Under the pieces are notes generated by a model. That model was not told the DNA's origin. It made no database searches and worked only from the letters and a program-made list of their open reading frames with translations. A DNA stretch of 64,000 nt from Paraburkholderia sp. Tr-20389 (GTDB lineage: Bacteria; Pseudomonadota; Gammaproteobacteria; Burkholderiales; Burkholderiaceae). Shown here in pieces: positions 9,275 to 18,209 of this stretch (positions are counted from its first letter, which is position 1; each line of letters starts with the position of its first letter). The stretch lies in assembly GCF_017104565.1 (NCBI RefSeq), contig NZ_JAAGPD010000003.1:186001-250000 (forward strand). Reading direction: 5' to 3'. The position numbers and the translations under genes were made by a program.

Positions 9275-9862
9275 ATGCAAAGAAGACACTTCGTGACAGC
9301 AAGTGTTGCTGCACTCGCATATGGCGGTCTGCTGATGTCGGGCTGCACGACCACCAAGGGCAGTGGAGAATCCGCCGCGACCGACATGTCCAAACGGCAG
9401 TCGATCGATGCCAGCGTCGATGGCGCACTGGCGAAACTCTATACGTCGGTTCAAGGTTCGCGCGAACTGGTCGGCAAGGCGCGCGGCGTACTCGTGTTTC
9501 CGTCCGTGCTACAGGTCGGCTTCGTAGTGGGCGGAGAGTACGGCGAAGGTGCGCTGCGCATCGGCGGCAGCTCGGCAGGCTATTACAGCACGGTCTCGGG
9601 CTCGTTCGGTCTCACGGCGGGCGCGCAGTCGAAGGCAGTCATCTTCCTGTTCATGACACAGGAAGCGCTCGACACCTTCCAGAATGCGAAGGGCTGGTCG
9701 GCGGGCGCCGATGCATCGGTGGCGCTCCTCAAGGTCGGCGCGAACGGCGCGCTCGACACGACGACGGCCACCGCGCCTGTCGAAGCGATCGTCATGACGA
9801 ACTCGGGCTTGATGGGCGATGTATCGCTCTCAGGCACCAAGGTGTCGAAGCTGAACATCTGA
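9275..9862 (+). CDS. SYLF/YSC84-family lipoprotein
   Basis: The start chosen is the ATG at 9275 with GGAG 7 bp upstream. An in-frame ATG at 9251 would add eight residues before the signal peptide. The 195-residue product has a lipoprotein signal (MQRRHFVTA...) ending in LMSGC, then a domain with the SYLF/Ysc84 pattern (ARGVLVFPSV, GGEYGEGALR, YYSTVSGSFG and a repeated AFE/ALL block). SYLF domains bind lipids or membranes; the role of the bacterial lipoproteins is unclear. It is likely monocistronic. Confidence 0.8.
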   Translation: MQRRHFVTASVAALAYGGLLMSGCTTTKGSGESAATDMSKRQSIDASVDGALAKLYTSVQGSRELVGKARGVLVFPSVLQVGFVVGGEYGEGALRIGGSSAGYYSTVSGSFGLTAGAQSKAVIFLFMTQEALDTFQNAKGWSAGADASVALLKVGANGALDTTTATAPVEAIVMTNSGLMGDVSLSGTKVSKLNI

Positions 9863-9890
9863 CGTCGGCGTTCGTCGCCCGGAACGAACA

Positions 9891-9922
9891 ACGGCCCGCC
9901 ATGACCCATGGCGAGCCGCTTT
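9891..9922. terminator. Possible bidirectional terminator between convergent genes
   Basis: CGCCATG-ACC-CATGGCG forms a perfect 7-bp stem with extension on both sides, and a short T run follows on the + strand. It sits between the SYLF lipoprotein gene and the convergent outer-membrane protein gene. Confidence 0.5.
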
Positions 9923-9942
9923 TAGTATTCGCTACCTGACGA

Positions 9943-10593
9943 TCAAAACCGGTACGTCACACCCACTTTCACGATCGGATACCAGCGCCACTTGTCTGCC
10001 TTGTCCTGCAGCGCCTGGCGTTCCGCATCGACGTTCGCCTGCCCTGCTTCGGCAACGATGTCTGCGGGGACGTCGAGCGTCACGTGCGGGCGGCCGTACG
10101 TGACGCCCGCGTCGAAGAATGCCGAGAAGCCCTTCTGCGCGACAGGCGTGTGCCCGAAGCCGATGCCGATATACGGACGCACGGCCGGATACTTCGCCTT
10201 CGCGTGAACGCTCTCGCCGTTCGTCGAATAGCTGGTGCCGTTGATGTTGACCGTGCCGCTCGGGCTGGTCGCGTCGCCCGTCACATTGTCGCCGCCGATG
10301 ATCATGCCCGCCGTGATGCGGAACGGCACCGTGGCGGGCGCCGGGAAGAAGTCGAGATACAGGCCGCCGTGATAGATGTTGGCTTTGCCGTCGTAATTCA
10401 GGCCGCCGGCGCTGAAGTTGTGCGAGAACGCGATACCGTTGAATTCGGCGCGGATGTTGTCGCGCGTGCCGAGCGGTTCGGAGAAGCCGATACCGACGCC
10501 TTCCGTGCCGACCTGACCATAAATTTCGTGAGCGTGAACGACGGGCGCGGACAGCGCGAAGCCCGCCGCAAGGGTGACCAACAGCCTGTTCAT
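9943..10593 (-). CDS. Outer-membrane beta-barrel protein, function unknown
   Basis: The 216-residue protein begins with a clear signal peptide (MNRLLVTLAAGFALSAPVVHA, cleaved after HA). Alternating hydrophobic strands follow, and it ends in an aromatic (YRF), the usual signal for beta-barrel assembly. The pattern (IYGQVGTEGVGIGFS near the mature N-terminus, PYIGIGFGHTP later) resembles OmpW/Omp25-like small barrels, but I cannot name the family. An AAGGA site precedes the ATG at 10593; longer upstream reading is less likely because the signal peptide starts here. It is monocistronic and convergent with the SYLF gene. Confidence 0.7.
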   Translation of the reverse strand: MNRLLVTLAAGFALSAPVVHAHEIYGQVGTEGVGIGFSEPLGTRDNIRAEFNGIAFSHNFSAGGLNYDGKANIYHGGLYLDFFPAPATVPFRITAGMIIGGDNVTGDATSPSGTVNINGTSYSTNGESVHAKAKYPAVRPYIGIGFGHTPVAQKGFSAFFDAGVTYGRPHVTLDVPADIVAEAGQANVDAERQALQDKADKWRWYPIVKVGVTYRF

Positions 10594-10844
10594 CTGTGAG
10601 ATTTTCCTTCGGGGTTCTGGAGGGCGCCTGACCTTGACGCCATGTGTATCGGGAAGAATTGCCCGACACACGCAATGGGGTTGCGTTGCACCGGCGTCCC
10701 AGACCCGTTCTATTACGGACCACTCACGGAAAATCTTTAATGAATATTTACTTCGTTTTCTGGGTGCTTTCTTGAACCCTTTAAATTCCGGGCTCCTCAG
10801 CGAAAATCGGTAAATTACACAGGCTTACCAAAGTTTTAAATCTT

Positions 10845-11783
10845 TCACTCGATACCGCGCGTCATCCGCTGAACCGCTTGCGGCGGCTGACCGAACGCAC
10901 GCAGAAAAGCCCGTCGCATGCGCTCGCGATCGCCGAAACCCACGTCGCGTGCAACGACATCGACGCCATGTCGCCCTGTTTCGAGCATCAGCCGCGCTGC
11001 TTCGACGCGTAACCGCTCGACGGCCTTCGCGGGCGTCTGTCCCGTTTCTTCCCTGAATGCGCGGGTGAACTGTCGCGGACTCAGATGCGCGGCGTCGGCG
11101 AGTTGCTCGACAGAAAGCGGCGAGTTCAGATTGCGCCTCGCGTACGACAACGCGGTCTGGATGCGATCGGACTTCGGCTCGAGTTCGAGCAGCGCAGAGA
11201 ACTGCGATTGACCGCCCGCGCGCCGGTGATACACGACGAGCTTGCGCGCGACGTGACGCGCGAGTTCCACGCCCGCATCCTTTTCGACGAACGCGAGCGC
11301 GAGATCGATGCACGCCGTCATCCCCGCCGACGTCCACACGTCGTTGTCGATGATGAAGATGCGATCCTCCTCCACTTTCACGTCCGGATAACGTTTGCGC
11401 ATGTCTGCCGCGTAGTACCAGTGCGTCGTCGCGCGCCGGCCATCGAGCAAACCGGCTTCGGCCAGATGAAAGGCGCCCGTGCAGGCAGCCGCGACGCGCC
11501 GCGCCGCCGGCGACGCGCGCTTCAGGAAGTCGATCAGCGACGGCGGCGACGGCTGCAGATCGTTGTCGCCGACGACCAGAATCGTGTCGAAGCGGCCGTC
11601 GTCGAAGGGCTGCGTCGACACTTCGAATCCGGACGAACACACGACGGGTCCGCCATGCTCCGACAGCAACACGAAGTCGTACAGCGGTTCGCTCATCTCG
11701 CGGTTCGCGAACTCCAGCACGCTCGTCATGCCGAGATTCATCACCTGAAAACCGGGGAACAGAACGATTCCGACGCGTAGCAT
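10845..11783 (-). CDS. GlxA-family transcriptional regulator (DJ-1/PfpI domain plus AraC HTH)
   Basis: The 312-residue protein starts at MLRVGIVLFPGFQ, the typical GlxA N-terminus. Residues 1-170 form a DJ-1/PfpI-like domain with the AACTGAF nucleophile-elbow region. Residues 210-310 hold two AraC helix-turn-helix motifs (LSVEQLADAAHLSPRQFTR and VDVVARDVGFGDRERMRRAF). Such regulators often control a divergent enzyme gene; here that is the SDR gene starting at 11912. The 128-bp gap between them (11784-11911) should contain both promoters. Confidence 0.88.
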   Translation of the reverse strand: MLRVGIVLFPGFQVMNLGMTSVLEFANREMSEPLYDFVLLSEHGGPVVCSSGFEVSTQPFDDGRFDTILVVGDNDLQPSPPSLIDFLKRASPAARRVAAACTGAFHLAEAGLLDGRRATTHWYYAADMRKRYPDVKVEEDRIFIIDNDVWTSAGMTACIDLALAFVEKDAGVELARHVARKLVVYHRRAGGQSQFSALLELEPKSDRIQTALSYARRNLNSPLSVEQLADAAHLSPRQFTRAFREETGQTPAKAVERLRVEAARLMLETGRHGVDVVARDVGFGDRERMRRAFLRAFGQPPQAVQRMTRGIE

Positions 11784-11911
11784 GGCTAGTCTCCAGCGAT
11801 GTCCTAAAAAGTGGCATCTATGACATTGAGGCCATGTGAGTATGCACCTAATCTGACGGTCATGCAGACGACGCGACGTCACCTGCGCTACCAACCTTCA
11901 GGAGCATTGCT

Positions 11912-12727
11912 ATGTCGAACTCTTCCAATTCCGCAGCGAACCGCGGCACGGCCGTCGTGACGGGCGCCTCATCGGGCATCGGCGCGATCTACGCGGACCG
12001 CCTCGCGCGCCGCGGCTACGACCTGATCCTCGTCGCCCGCAACCGCGCGCGTCTCGAACAACTGGCGACACGCATCTCGAACGAAACGGGCCGCTCGGTG
12101 GAAATCGTCGCCGCCGATCTGAACGACGACGCCGATATCCGCCGCGTCGAAAACGTGCTGCGCACGGACGCGAGCATCACGATGCTGGTGAACAACGCGG
12201 GTGTCGGCGCAGGCGCACCGCTGGTAGATTCGGACGTCGACAAGATGGAATCGATGATCAAGTTGAACGTGGTCGCGCTGACACGACTCACGTACGCGAT
12301 CGCCCCCGGCTTCGTCGCGCGTGGCGGCGGCAATATCATCAACATCGCTTCGATTGTCGCGATTGCGCCGGAACTGCTGAACGGGGTGTATGGCGGCACG
12401 AAGGCCTTCGTGCTCGCTTTCACGCAGTCGCTGCATCACGAACTGGCGAGCAAGGGTGTGAAGGTCCAGGCAGTGCTGCCGGGCGCAACGCGCACCGAAT
12501 TCTGGGACGCTGCGGGCGTGCCCATCGAAATGGTCGAAGAACGCGGCATCGTGATGGGCGCGGAAGAGATGGTGGATGCGTCGTTGGTCGGCTTCGACCA
12601 GGGCGAACTCGCGACGATTCCGTCGCTGCCCGATTACGCCGACTGGCAGGCGTTCGAGTCCGCGCGTGCCGCGCTCGGACCGAACCTGTCGCGCACCACG
12701 CCGGCTGCGCGGTTCAATGTGGCTTGA
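11912..12727 (+). CDS. SDR-family NAD(P)-dependent oxidoreductase
   Basis: The 271-residue protein is a classical short-chain dehydrogenase. The cofactor motif TGASSGIG is near residue 18, NNAG near 92, and the catalytic Tyr160-x3-Lys164 (YGGTK) is intact. An AGGAG ribosome site precedes the ATG. The substrate is not evident. It is divergent from the GlxA-type regulator, which probably controls it. The gap after it (12728-12909) holds two parS-like palindromes. Confidence 0.88.
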   Translation: MSNSSNSAANRGTAVVTGASSGIGAIYADRLARRGYDLILVARNRARLEQLATRISNETGRSVEIVAADLNDDADIRRVENVLRTDASITMLVNNAGVGAGAPLVDSDVDKMESMIKLNVVALTRLTYAIAPGFVARGGGNIINIASIVAIAPELLNGVYGGTKAFVLAFTQSLHHELASKGVKVQAVLPGATRTEFWDAAGVPIEMVEERGIVMGAEEMVDASLVGFDQGELATIPSLPDYADWQAFESARAALGPNLSRTTPAARFNVA

Positions 12728-12784
12728 TGCAGAGGCTTGCGGCGCGATCGCGGGTTGGCGTCGCGCCGCTGATTGGCTTCGGGA

Positions 12785-12868
12785 GTTTATGCGCCAAAAG
12801 TGCCTGCGCTTGGCGGCTCGTATCGCCTACTCCAACGAAGCCGGTCCGCGAAGTTTATGCGCCTAAAC
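12785..12868. repeat. Two parS-like sites far from parAB
   Basis: GTTTATGCGCCAAAAG (12785-12800) and GTTTATGCGCCTAAAC (12853-12868) match the palindrome found at parAB (G/CTTTATGCGCATAAA). The second differs from the perfect palindrome GTTTATGCGCATAAAC at one base. They start 68 bp apart in the gap between two genes, about 46 kb from parB. ParB binding is inferred from the sequence match only. Confidence 0.6.
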
Positions 12869-12909
12869 TCGCCGCCTAGGCCGTGGCGTATGTCACGGCG
12901 TACGACGCA

Positions 12910-14025
12910 TCACGCGCCCAGCAGCACGCCGGCGCGGATCGGTTTGGTCCCCGTCACGCGGCCCAGCGGCGCACCGGCTGTCACGAAACGAATCGCGCGA
13001 CGCATATAGAGCACGCCTTCCGTATTGCTGGTGATGGTCGTCGTTTCGTCCGTCAACGGATCGACGATATCGAACAGCGCGTCGCCGGCGCGAATCCAGT
13101 CGCCGATCTTCACCCGATGCACGAGGATCCCGCTGACAGGCGCATAGAACTGCTCGCTCCCCGCAAGCGGCGTCGCGGGCGTCGGCAATTCCGGCAACGG
13201 CTTCGCGCTACCCCCGATCGCCTTCCGATACGTCAGATAGTCGACGAGCGCATCGGCGTCCTGCTGCGCGACTTCATACGATACGTCGCGCTGCCCGCGG
13301 CATTCGATCGTCACGGCAACCGTTCCCGTCGGTACGGGCTTGCCTGCGGGCATATTCTGCTGCAAGTGCCACCACAACAGGCTGTGCGTCTCGTCGAACG
13401 CCTGGCCGCCCGAATCCGTCGCCAGCAGTGACGCTTCTGAGCGCAGATAACGCGCGAGCGGCTCGATCTCCGGCCAGCCCGCTTCGCTCGTGTACACATG
13501 CATCACGGCTTCGAGCGAACAATGCAGATCGATTACGACGTCCGCGTCATGCGAGAGCTTCAGCAACGCGAGTTGCAGCGACTCGTATTCGGTGAGCGGC
13601 TTTTGCGCATCCAGCTGTTCGCGCACCAGTTCGCGAATCAGCATGCGGTTCTCATGCGCGTCGGCGCCGAGCCGATCCTTCGCGCGGTCCAGCAGCCTCG
13701 TGAACTGCATGAAATGGCGGTTGAAGTTCTTGCCGCTGCCCGCTTCGAAGCGGCCAAGAAACTGGCCGAGCACGTGCTGTCCGAGACCCACCGGATTGGC
13801 GACGGGCACGAGCACGATTTCGGCATTCAGCAGGCCTTGCGCTTCGAGTTCGACGAGACGGCGCTTGAGCAGCACCGTCGTGAGCATCGCGGGTGTTTCG
13901 TCGGCGTGCAGCGACGCCTGGATGTATATCTTTTGCCCGCTGTTTTGCGGACCGAAATGAAACGCGACGAGTTCGCGTGACGTGCCGACGGCGGGCGAGA
14001 GAAGCGGAATCGATTGCCTGTTCAT
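12910..14025 (-). CDS. Succinylglutamate desuccinylase/aspartoacylase-family amidohydrolase
   Basis: The 371-residue protein begins at MNRQSIPLLSP (ATG at 14025). It shows the zinc carboxypeptidase-like AstE/ASPA pattern: ASLHADETPAM (His and Glu zinc ligands), GKNFNRHF, VVIDLHCS (third ligand), and a TIECRGQ motif. The C-terminal part (about 285-371) forms a beta-rich cap with a lipoyl-like fold (SGILVHRVKIGDWIRAGD). The family removes acyl groups from amino acids or related amides. It shares an orientation with the amino-acid binding protein gene 37 bp upstream, so uptake and deacylation of an N-acyl amino acid is a plausible joint role. Confidence 0.82.
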   Translation of the reverse strand: MNRQSIPLLSPAVGTSRELVAFHFGPQNSGQKIYIQASLHADETPAMLTTVLLKRRLVELEAQGLLNAEIVLVPVANPVGLGQHVLGQFLGRFEAGSGKNFNRHFMQFTRLLDRAKDRLGADAHENRMLIRELVREQLDAQKPLTEYESLQLALLKLSHDADVVIDLHCSLEAVMHVYTSEAGWPEIEPLARYLRSEASLLATDSGGQAFDETHSLLWWHLQQNMPAGKPVPTGTVAVTIECRGQRDVSYEVAQQDADALVDYLTYRKAIGGSAKPLPELPTPATPLAGSEQFYAPVSGILVHRVKIGDWIRAGDALFDIVDPLTDETTTITSNTEGVLYMRRAIRFVTAGAPLGRVTGTKPIRAGVLLGA

Positions 14026-14062
14026 GTGACTCTTCTGGATATCGTTCGAATGTACGATTCGA

Positions 14063-14836
14063 TCAGTTGCCGTACGGATCGAAGTCGAAATACTTGTGCG
14101 CGATCTGCGCGTAGGTGCCGTCTTTGCGCATTGACGCGATGGCGGTGTTGATCGACGTTTGCAGCGCGGTCTCGTCCTTGCGCATGCCGATGCCGACGCC
14201 GCGATCGCCCATGTCGAGCGGCTCGCCGACGAACGAATAGCCCTTGCCTTGTGGCATGCGCAGAAAGCCGTAATCGGCTTCGACCGTGCCGAGCAACGCG
14301 CCGTCCAGGCGTCCGTTGACCAGATCGCTGAATACTTCGTCCTGACCTTTGTATGCCACCACGTGCACGCCTGCGGGCGCCCAATGCGACTGCGCAAACG
14401 ACTCGAACTGCGTGCCCGTTTGCACGCCGATCTGCTTGCCGGCGAGCGTAGCGGGCGCGCTGCCGTTCAGCCCTGAGCCTTGCTTTGCAACCAGCCGCGA
14501 CTTGAACTGGAACAGCTTCGACGAAAACAAGATCTGCTGTTCGCGCTTCGCGGTAATCGCCATCGACGACATGATCGCGTCGATCTTGCGTGCCTGCAGC
14601 GCCGGAATCATGCCGGAAAACTCCAACTCGACCCACTCGCAGCGCGCGTGAATTCGCTTGCAGATTTCATTGCCAAGATCGACGTCGAAGCCTTTGAGAC
14701 TGCCGTCGGGCGCTTTCGCATCCATCGGCGGATAGGTCGGGTCGATGCCGAGACGAATCGTGTCGTTGTCGCGCGCGAACGCGCCGTGGCTTGCAAAACC
14801 CAATGCAGAAAGGAGAAGGATCAGCGGAGTCTTCAT
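14063..14836 (-). CDS. Periplasmic amino-acid (ArgT/HisJ-like) ABC transporter binding protein
   Basis: The 257-residue protein has a signal peptide (MKTPLILLLSALGFASHGAFA) and the bacterial SBP family 3 pattern: LRLGIDPTYPPMDAKAPDGSLKG-type start, GFDVDLGNEIC, and a hinge with GKQIGVQTGT. The family binds polar or basic amino acids. No permease or ATPase gene is adjacent, so it must pair with components encoded elsewhere. It is cotranscribed with the downstream desuccinylase-like gene and divergent from a LysR gene likely to regulate it. Confidence 0.85.
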   Translation of the reverse strand: MKTPLILLLSALGFASHGAFARDNDTIRLGIDPTYPPMDAKAPDGSLKGFDVDLGNEICKRIHARCEWVELEFSGMIPALQARKIDAIMSSMAITAKREQQILFSSKLFQFKSRLVAKQGSGLNGSAPATLAGKQIGVQTGTQFESFAQSHWAPAGVHVVAYKGQDEVFSDLVNGRLDGALLGTVEADYGFLRMPQGKGYSFVGEPLDMGDRGVGIGMRKDETALQTSINTAIASMRKDGTYAQIAHKYFDFDPYGN

Positions 14837-14907
14837 GGCTAACGGGCTCAAGGGGCGTATTAAATCGGCTGTGACGGGAGCATTCCTGACCGATCCTACG
14901 ATGCGCC

Positions 14908-14950
14908 AGTGATCCAAAAAAGTGCAAATCTGTCTATCATGATCACTTTT
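14908..14950. promoter_or_regulatory. Candidate LysR operator between divergent genes
   Basis: AGTGATC (14908-14914) pairs with GATCACT (14941-14947), and AAAAGTG (14918-14924) pairs with CACTTTT (14944-14950). These nested inverted repeats lie between the binding-protein gene and the LysR gene, where the regulator would be expected to bind both promoters. Confidence 0.4.
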
Positions 14951-14980
14951 GCCGATCACACGCCCACACCCCTTTCGACG

Positions 14981-15913
14981 ATGGCCCTGACCATTTCACA
15001 ACTCCGCGTATTCACGGCCGTCGCCGAGCACGGCAGCATCCGCGCGGCGTCGCGCGCGCTCGGCATCGCGCAAAGCGGCGTCACGCAGCAGTTGCAGAAC
15101 CTCGAAGCGATGCTCGGCGCGACGCTCTTCACGCGCACGAATCGCGGCATCGCGCTCACCGCGCTCGGGCAACGCATGCTGCAACGCGCCGCGACGATCC
15201 TCGGCGAATGCGCGCGCGCCGAACACGAAGCGCAGCAGCTGCGCGGCGAGTACACGGGACAGGTCACGTTCGGCATGACGACCGAGCCGTTGATCGATGC
15301 GGGCGCGCCCGTGCTGACCGAGTTTCGCGAGCGCTTTCCGCGCGTCGATGCGCATATGCGCACGGGCACGTCGCGGATGATGATCCAGTGGATCCGCGAA
15401 GGCACGCTCGACTTCGCCGTCGCGCTCGTCTCGAAGCACACGGACACGACCGATCTTTCCGTCACGAAGCTGTATGCGTCCGATCCCGTCGTCGTATGCA
15501 GGCGCGATCATCCGAAGGCGCATGCGAAGTCGCTGGCCGAACTCGCCGACTGCTCGTGGATCGCGACGCGCTCACCCAATCTCACCGACGACCCGCAAGC
15601 GCACCGGCTCAACGATCTGTTCAAGAGCCATCGTCTCGAACCGCCGCGTATCGTCTCGACGGTCGAAGGACTGTTCGAGTCGCTGCATCTGGTGAGCGAG
15701 ACGGATTGTCTGTCGCTCGAAGCCGCCGTCGTGACGAAGCGCGGGCCGTTCGCGCGCGTACTCACCATCATCGACGTGCGCGAGCGCGTCGCCGCGCAAG
15801 ACGTCTGCGTATTGCAGCGCGCCGCCGCGCCGCTCACGCCCGCCGCGCAGGAACTCGCGACGATGATCGCGTCGTACACGCGCACCGTGCGCGCGCGAAA
15901 TCGCCAGACGTAG
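14981..15913 (+). CDS. LysR-family transcriptional regulator
   Basis: The start is the ATG at 14981, giving MALTISQLRVF, the usual LysR N-terminus; upstream ATG codons would place translation across the inferred operator. Residues 1-60 are the winged helix-turn-helix (HGSIRAASRALGIAQSGVTQQLQNLE), and 90-295 the LysR substrate domain. Length is 310 residues, normal for the family. It is divergent from the amino-acid binding protein and desuccinylase-like genes. Its inducer is probably the imported compound. Confidence 0.88.
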   Translation: MALTISQLRVFTAVAEHGSIRAASRALGIAQSGVTQQLQNLEAMLGATLFTRTNRGIALTALGQRMLQRAATILGECARAEHEAQQLRGEYTGQVTFGMTTEPLIDAGAPVLTEFRERFPRVDAHMRTGTSRMMIQWIREGTLDFAVALVSKHTDTTDLSVTKLYASDPVVVCRRDHPKAHAKSLAELADCSWIATRSPNLTDDPQAHRLNDLFKSHRLEPPRIVSTVEGLFESLHLVSETDCLSLEAAVVTKRGPFARVLTIIDVRERVAAQDVCVLQRAAAPLTPAAQELATMIASYTRTVRARNRQT

Positions 15914-15946
15914 TTGATCGCGCAAGCACTCGAAGCAACGCAAGCC

Positions 15947-15966
15947 TCCCGAAAACCCTCACCTCA
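15947..15966 (-). repeat. Dispersed Rep iteron copy
   Basis: TCCCG-AAAACC-CTCACCTCA is the reverse complement of the origin iteron AAAGGTGAG-N6-CGGGA. It lies in the gap between the LysR gene and the HD-domain gene, about 40 kb from the origin array, and is the most distant copy seen in this window. Confidence 0.7.
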
Positions 15967-16130
15967 AGCGGTTTCCGCGGCAGTTGGCAGAAAACCGCGC
16001 GCGGTTGGCAGCATCGCGCGTATCAATGCTTTTGCCGCGCACAAGGGCTCTCCTTACACTTTGATCACCCGCCGATCGCTCGCTTCGATACAGCGAACGG
16101 CCACCGTCGATCACGTTCTGGAGAACCGAA

Positions 16131-16820
16131 ATGAGCGAAATCATTGCAGGCATCAAGATCCCCGACAGCAAGATGGCACGCGAAGCGACGCAGCTCGTGC
16201 GCGATACCGAAACCGATCTGCTCTATCACCACTCGCGTCGCGTGTTTCTGTTCGGGGCATTGACGGGCGAGCGCAAGCGGCTGAAGTACGACCCGGAGTT
16301 GCTGTACATCGGCGCGATGTTCCATGACATGGGTCTGATGGAGAAATACAGCAGCGCGCACGATCGCTTCGAAGTGGACGGCGCGAATGCCGCGCGCAAC
16401 TTCCTGCAGGGCTATGGCATCGGTGAGAACGACATCGAGATGGTGTGGGACTCGATTGCGCTGCATACGACGCCGGGCATCCCGCAGTACAAGAAGCCCG
16501 TGGTCGCACTGGTGACGGCGGGCGTCGAAATGGACGTGCTGGGCCTCGCCTACGACGAGTTCTCGACGGAAGACCGCAAGCTGGTCGTCGCGGCGCATCC
16601 GCGCGGCGAGAAGTTCAAGGAAAACATCATCGATGCATTCGCGAACGGCACGAAGCACAAGCCGCTGACGACGTTCGGCAACGTGAAGGCCGATGTGCTC
16701 GCGTTGAAAGACCCGGAATACAAGCGCCTGAACTTCTGCAGCATCATCCTCGGCTCGGCGTGGAACGATTCGAACGTGCAAACGGGCGCGTGCCGCAATC
16801 CGGCGCACAACCACGCCTGA
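16131..16820 (+). CDS. HD-domain phosphohydrolase-like protein
   Basis: The 229-residue protein has the HD-superfamily metal pattern: HHSRR near residue 35, FHDMG near 65 (the HD pair), and a later HTTPG...GVEMD stretch with further ligands. It resembles small HD hydrolases of the cyanamide-hydratase-like group, but the substrate cannot be assigned. The ATG has GGAG 8 bp upstream. It is monocistronic, followed by a strong terminator. Confidence 0.75.
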   Translation: MSEIIAGIKIPDSKMAREATQLVRDTETDLLYHHSRRVFLFGALTGERKRLKYDPELLYIGAMFHDMGLMEKYSSAHDRFEVDGANAARNFLQGYGIGENDIEMVWDSIALHTTPGIPQYKKPVVALVTAGVEMDVLGLAYDEFSTEDRKLVVAAHPRGEKFKENIIDAFANGTKHKPLTTFGNVKADVLALKDPEYKRLNFCSIILGSAWNDSNVQTGACRNPAHNHA

Positions 16821-16901
16821 GCGCAATCACGATCGAGGCTGCTTCCTCGTCACGGGTGTGACGACCAAGCCGCTTGCAGTCTCCGCTCAAGCGTGCCTTT
16901 T

Positions 16902-16933
16902 AATCCGCGTTCTCGCGAACGCGGATTTTTTTC
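16902..16933. terminator. Terminator between convergent genes
   Basis: AATCCGCGTTC-TCGC-GAACGCGGATT is a perfect 11-bp stem followed by T residues on the + strand. It lies between the HD-domain gene and the convergent AraC-family gene and could act in both directions. Confidence 0.88.
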
Positions 16934-16947
16934 TTCCGTCTCGTGGA

Positions 16948-17910
16948 TTAACGCGCGACGCTCGCGCGCGATGTTCTGCGCACCGTGTGCGAAGGCAACT
17001 CGCCGAATTGTGCCTTGTACGCGGTGGCGAAATGTCCGAGATGCACGAAGCCCCACTGCGCAGCAGCATCGCTGACGGACAGATCCGCCTGCCGCGTATC
17101 GAGCAGCAGGCGCCTCACCTGTGCGAGCCGCAGCGATCGCAGGTAAGTGAGCGGATTGGTCTGCACGACGGCCTGGAAGCTGTTCTGCACCGTGCGCCGG
17201 CTCACGCGCAATTGTGTGCAGAGGCTTTGGATGTCGATGGGCTCTTCGGGATGGTTGATCACAAAGTCATGAATGCGTCGCACGATGTCGGCCTGGCATG
17301 CATACGTCAGCCGGTTCGAGGATGCGGGCACGTGGTACGCAAGCAGATCGACGAGCGCCTCGTTCACCTGATTGCGCACCGCGCGCTGCGCGTGCACGTC
17401 GTCGAAACCATCGGGCTGTGCGAGCACGCGTTCGATCAGCGTCGCGAGCTGCACGCCCGCGCGCGTGCAGGCGGCGTTCGGAATATCGAGCACGGTCCGG
17501 CGAAACAGGCTGTCGTCGAGATCGACGCCCGCGCAATCGGCGACGCCTTGCAGCATGTCCGAGTCGATCACGACGCCGATCAGCGACATATCATCAGGAG
17601 AATGAAACTCGAACGGCATGCCGCCCTGCGCCATCACAAAGGCGCCGCGATCGATGCGCACGCCGCCGAACGTGAATGCGCCGGCGCCCGCGAGCGGAAC
17701 GCCAAACGTCATATGATTCTCGGGCAACTGCCCCCGCTGCACGACACGCAGATTGGCCGATTCGTGGAAGACCTGCACGCCGTCCAGCGCAATCTGCTTC
17801 ACCGCGCTGCGAAAGGCGCCTGAGCCGATCTGGTCGTAACGCTGATCCCAGCCTCGCAGCGCGGCCGCGTGCGCATCGGCGTCGTCGAAGAACTGGTGAT
17901 GGACGTACAC
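16948..17910 (-). CDS. AraC-family transcriptional regulator
   Basis: The C-terminal 100 residues hold two AraC-type helix-turn-helix motifs (IDIQSLCTQLRVSRRTVQNSF and LSVSDAAAQWGFVHLGHFATAY). The N-terminal 200 residues form a cupin-like ligand domain of the EutR-like type. The start is uncertain. A TTG at 17928 is possible, but the GTG at 17910 has GAGGG five bases upstream and is preferred, giving 320 residues. A 6-bp-arm palindrome lies upstream of it. No obvious target operon is adjacent. Confidence 0.85.
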   Translation of the reverse strand: MYVHHQFFDDADAHAAALRGWDQRYDQIGSGAFRSAVKQIALDGVQVFHESANLRVVQRGQLPENHMTFGVPLAGAGAFTFGGVRIDRGAFVMAQGGMPFEFHSPDDMSLIGVVIDSDMLQGVADCAGVDLDDSLFRRTVLDIPNAACTRAGVQLATLIERVLAQPDGFDDVHAQRAVRNQVNEALVDLLAYHVPASSNRLTYACQADIVRRIHDFVINHPEEPIDIQSLCTQLRVSRRTVQNSFQAVVQTNPLTYLRSLRLAQVRRLLLDTRQADLSVSDAAAQWGFVHLGHFATAYKAQFGELPSHTVRRTSRASVAR

Positions 17911-17954
17911 GGGTGCCCTCAATCTCAAAAATGCGCCAAGTTGCGTAGAATAAA

Positions 17955-17970
17955 CCGACCAAGCGGTCGG
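17955..17970. promoter_or_regulatory. Palindrome upstream of the AraC gene
   Basis: CCGACC-AAGC-GGTCGG has perfect 6-bp arms and lies 44 bp upstream of the chosen AraC start. The layout looks like a TetR-type operator rather than an AraC site. The regulator that binds it is unknown. The rest of the gap to 18209 shows no gene. Confidence 0.4.
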
Positions 17971-18209
17971 GAAAATACGTTCGAGGGTTTATCCTGGGCG
18001 CTTTCGTCGGCTGGACGCGACAGGTGCCTGTTTCCCGCCGACGCCGCCAGACGCGCCTTCGCGCCCCGGCCTTCTTATTGTAGTCAGCGTCAAAATTCCG
18101 TCGAAGCCTTCGGAAACACCTGGCGCGCTAAAGAAAAGCCGTAGTGCGTGGCTGTCGCCGGAGTCCATTTACTTATATGCTAGCGAATCGTTTTTCTCGC
18201 TTCGTATCG

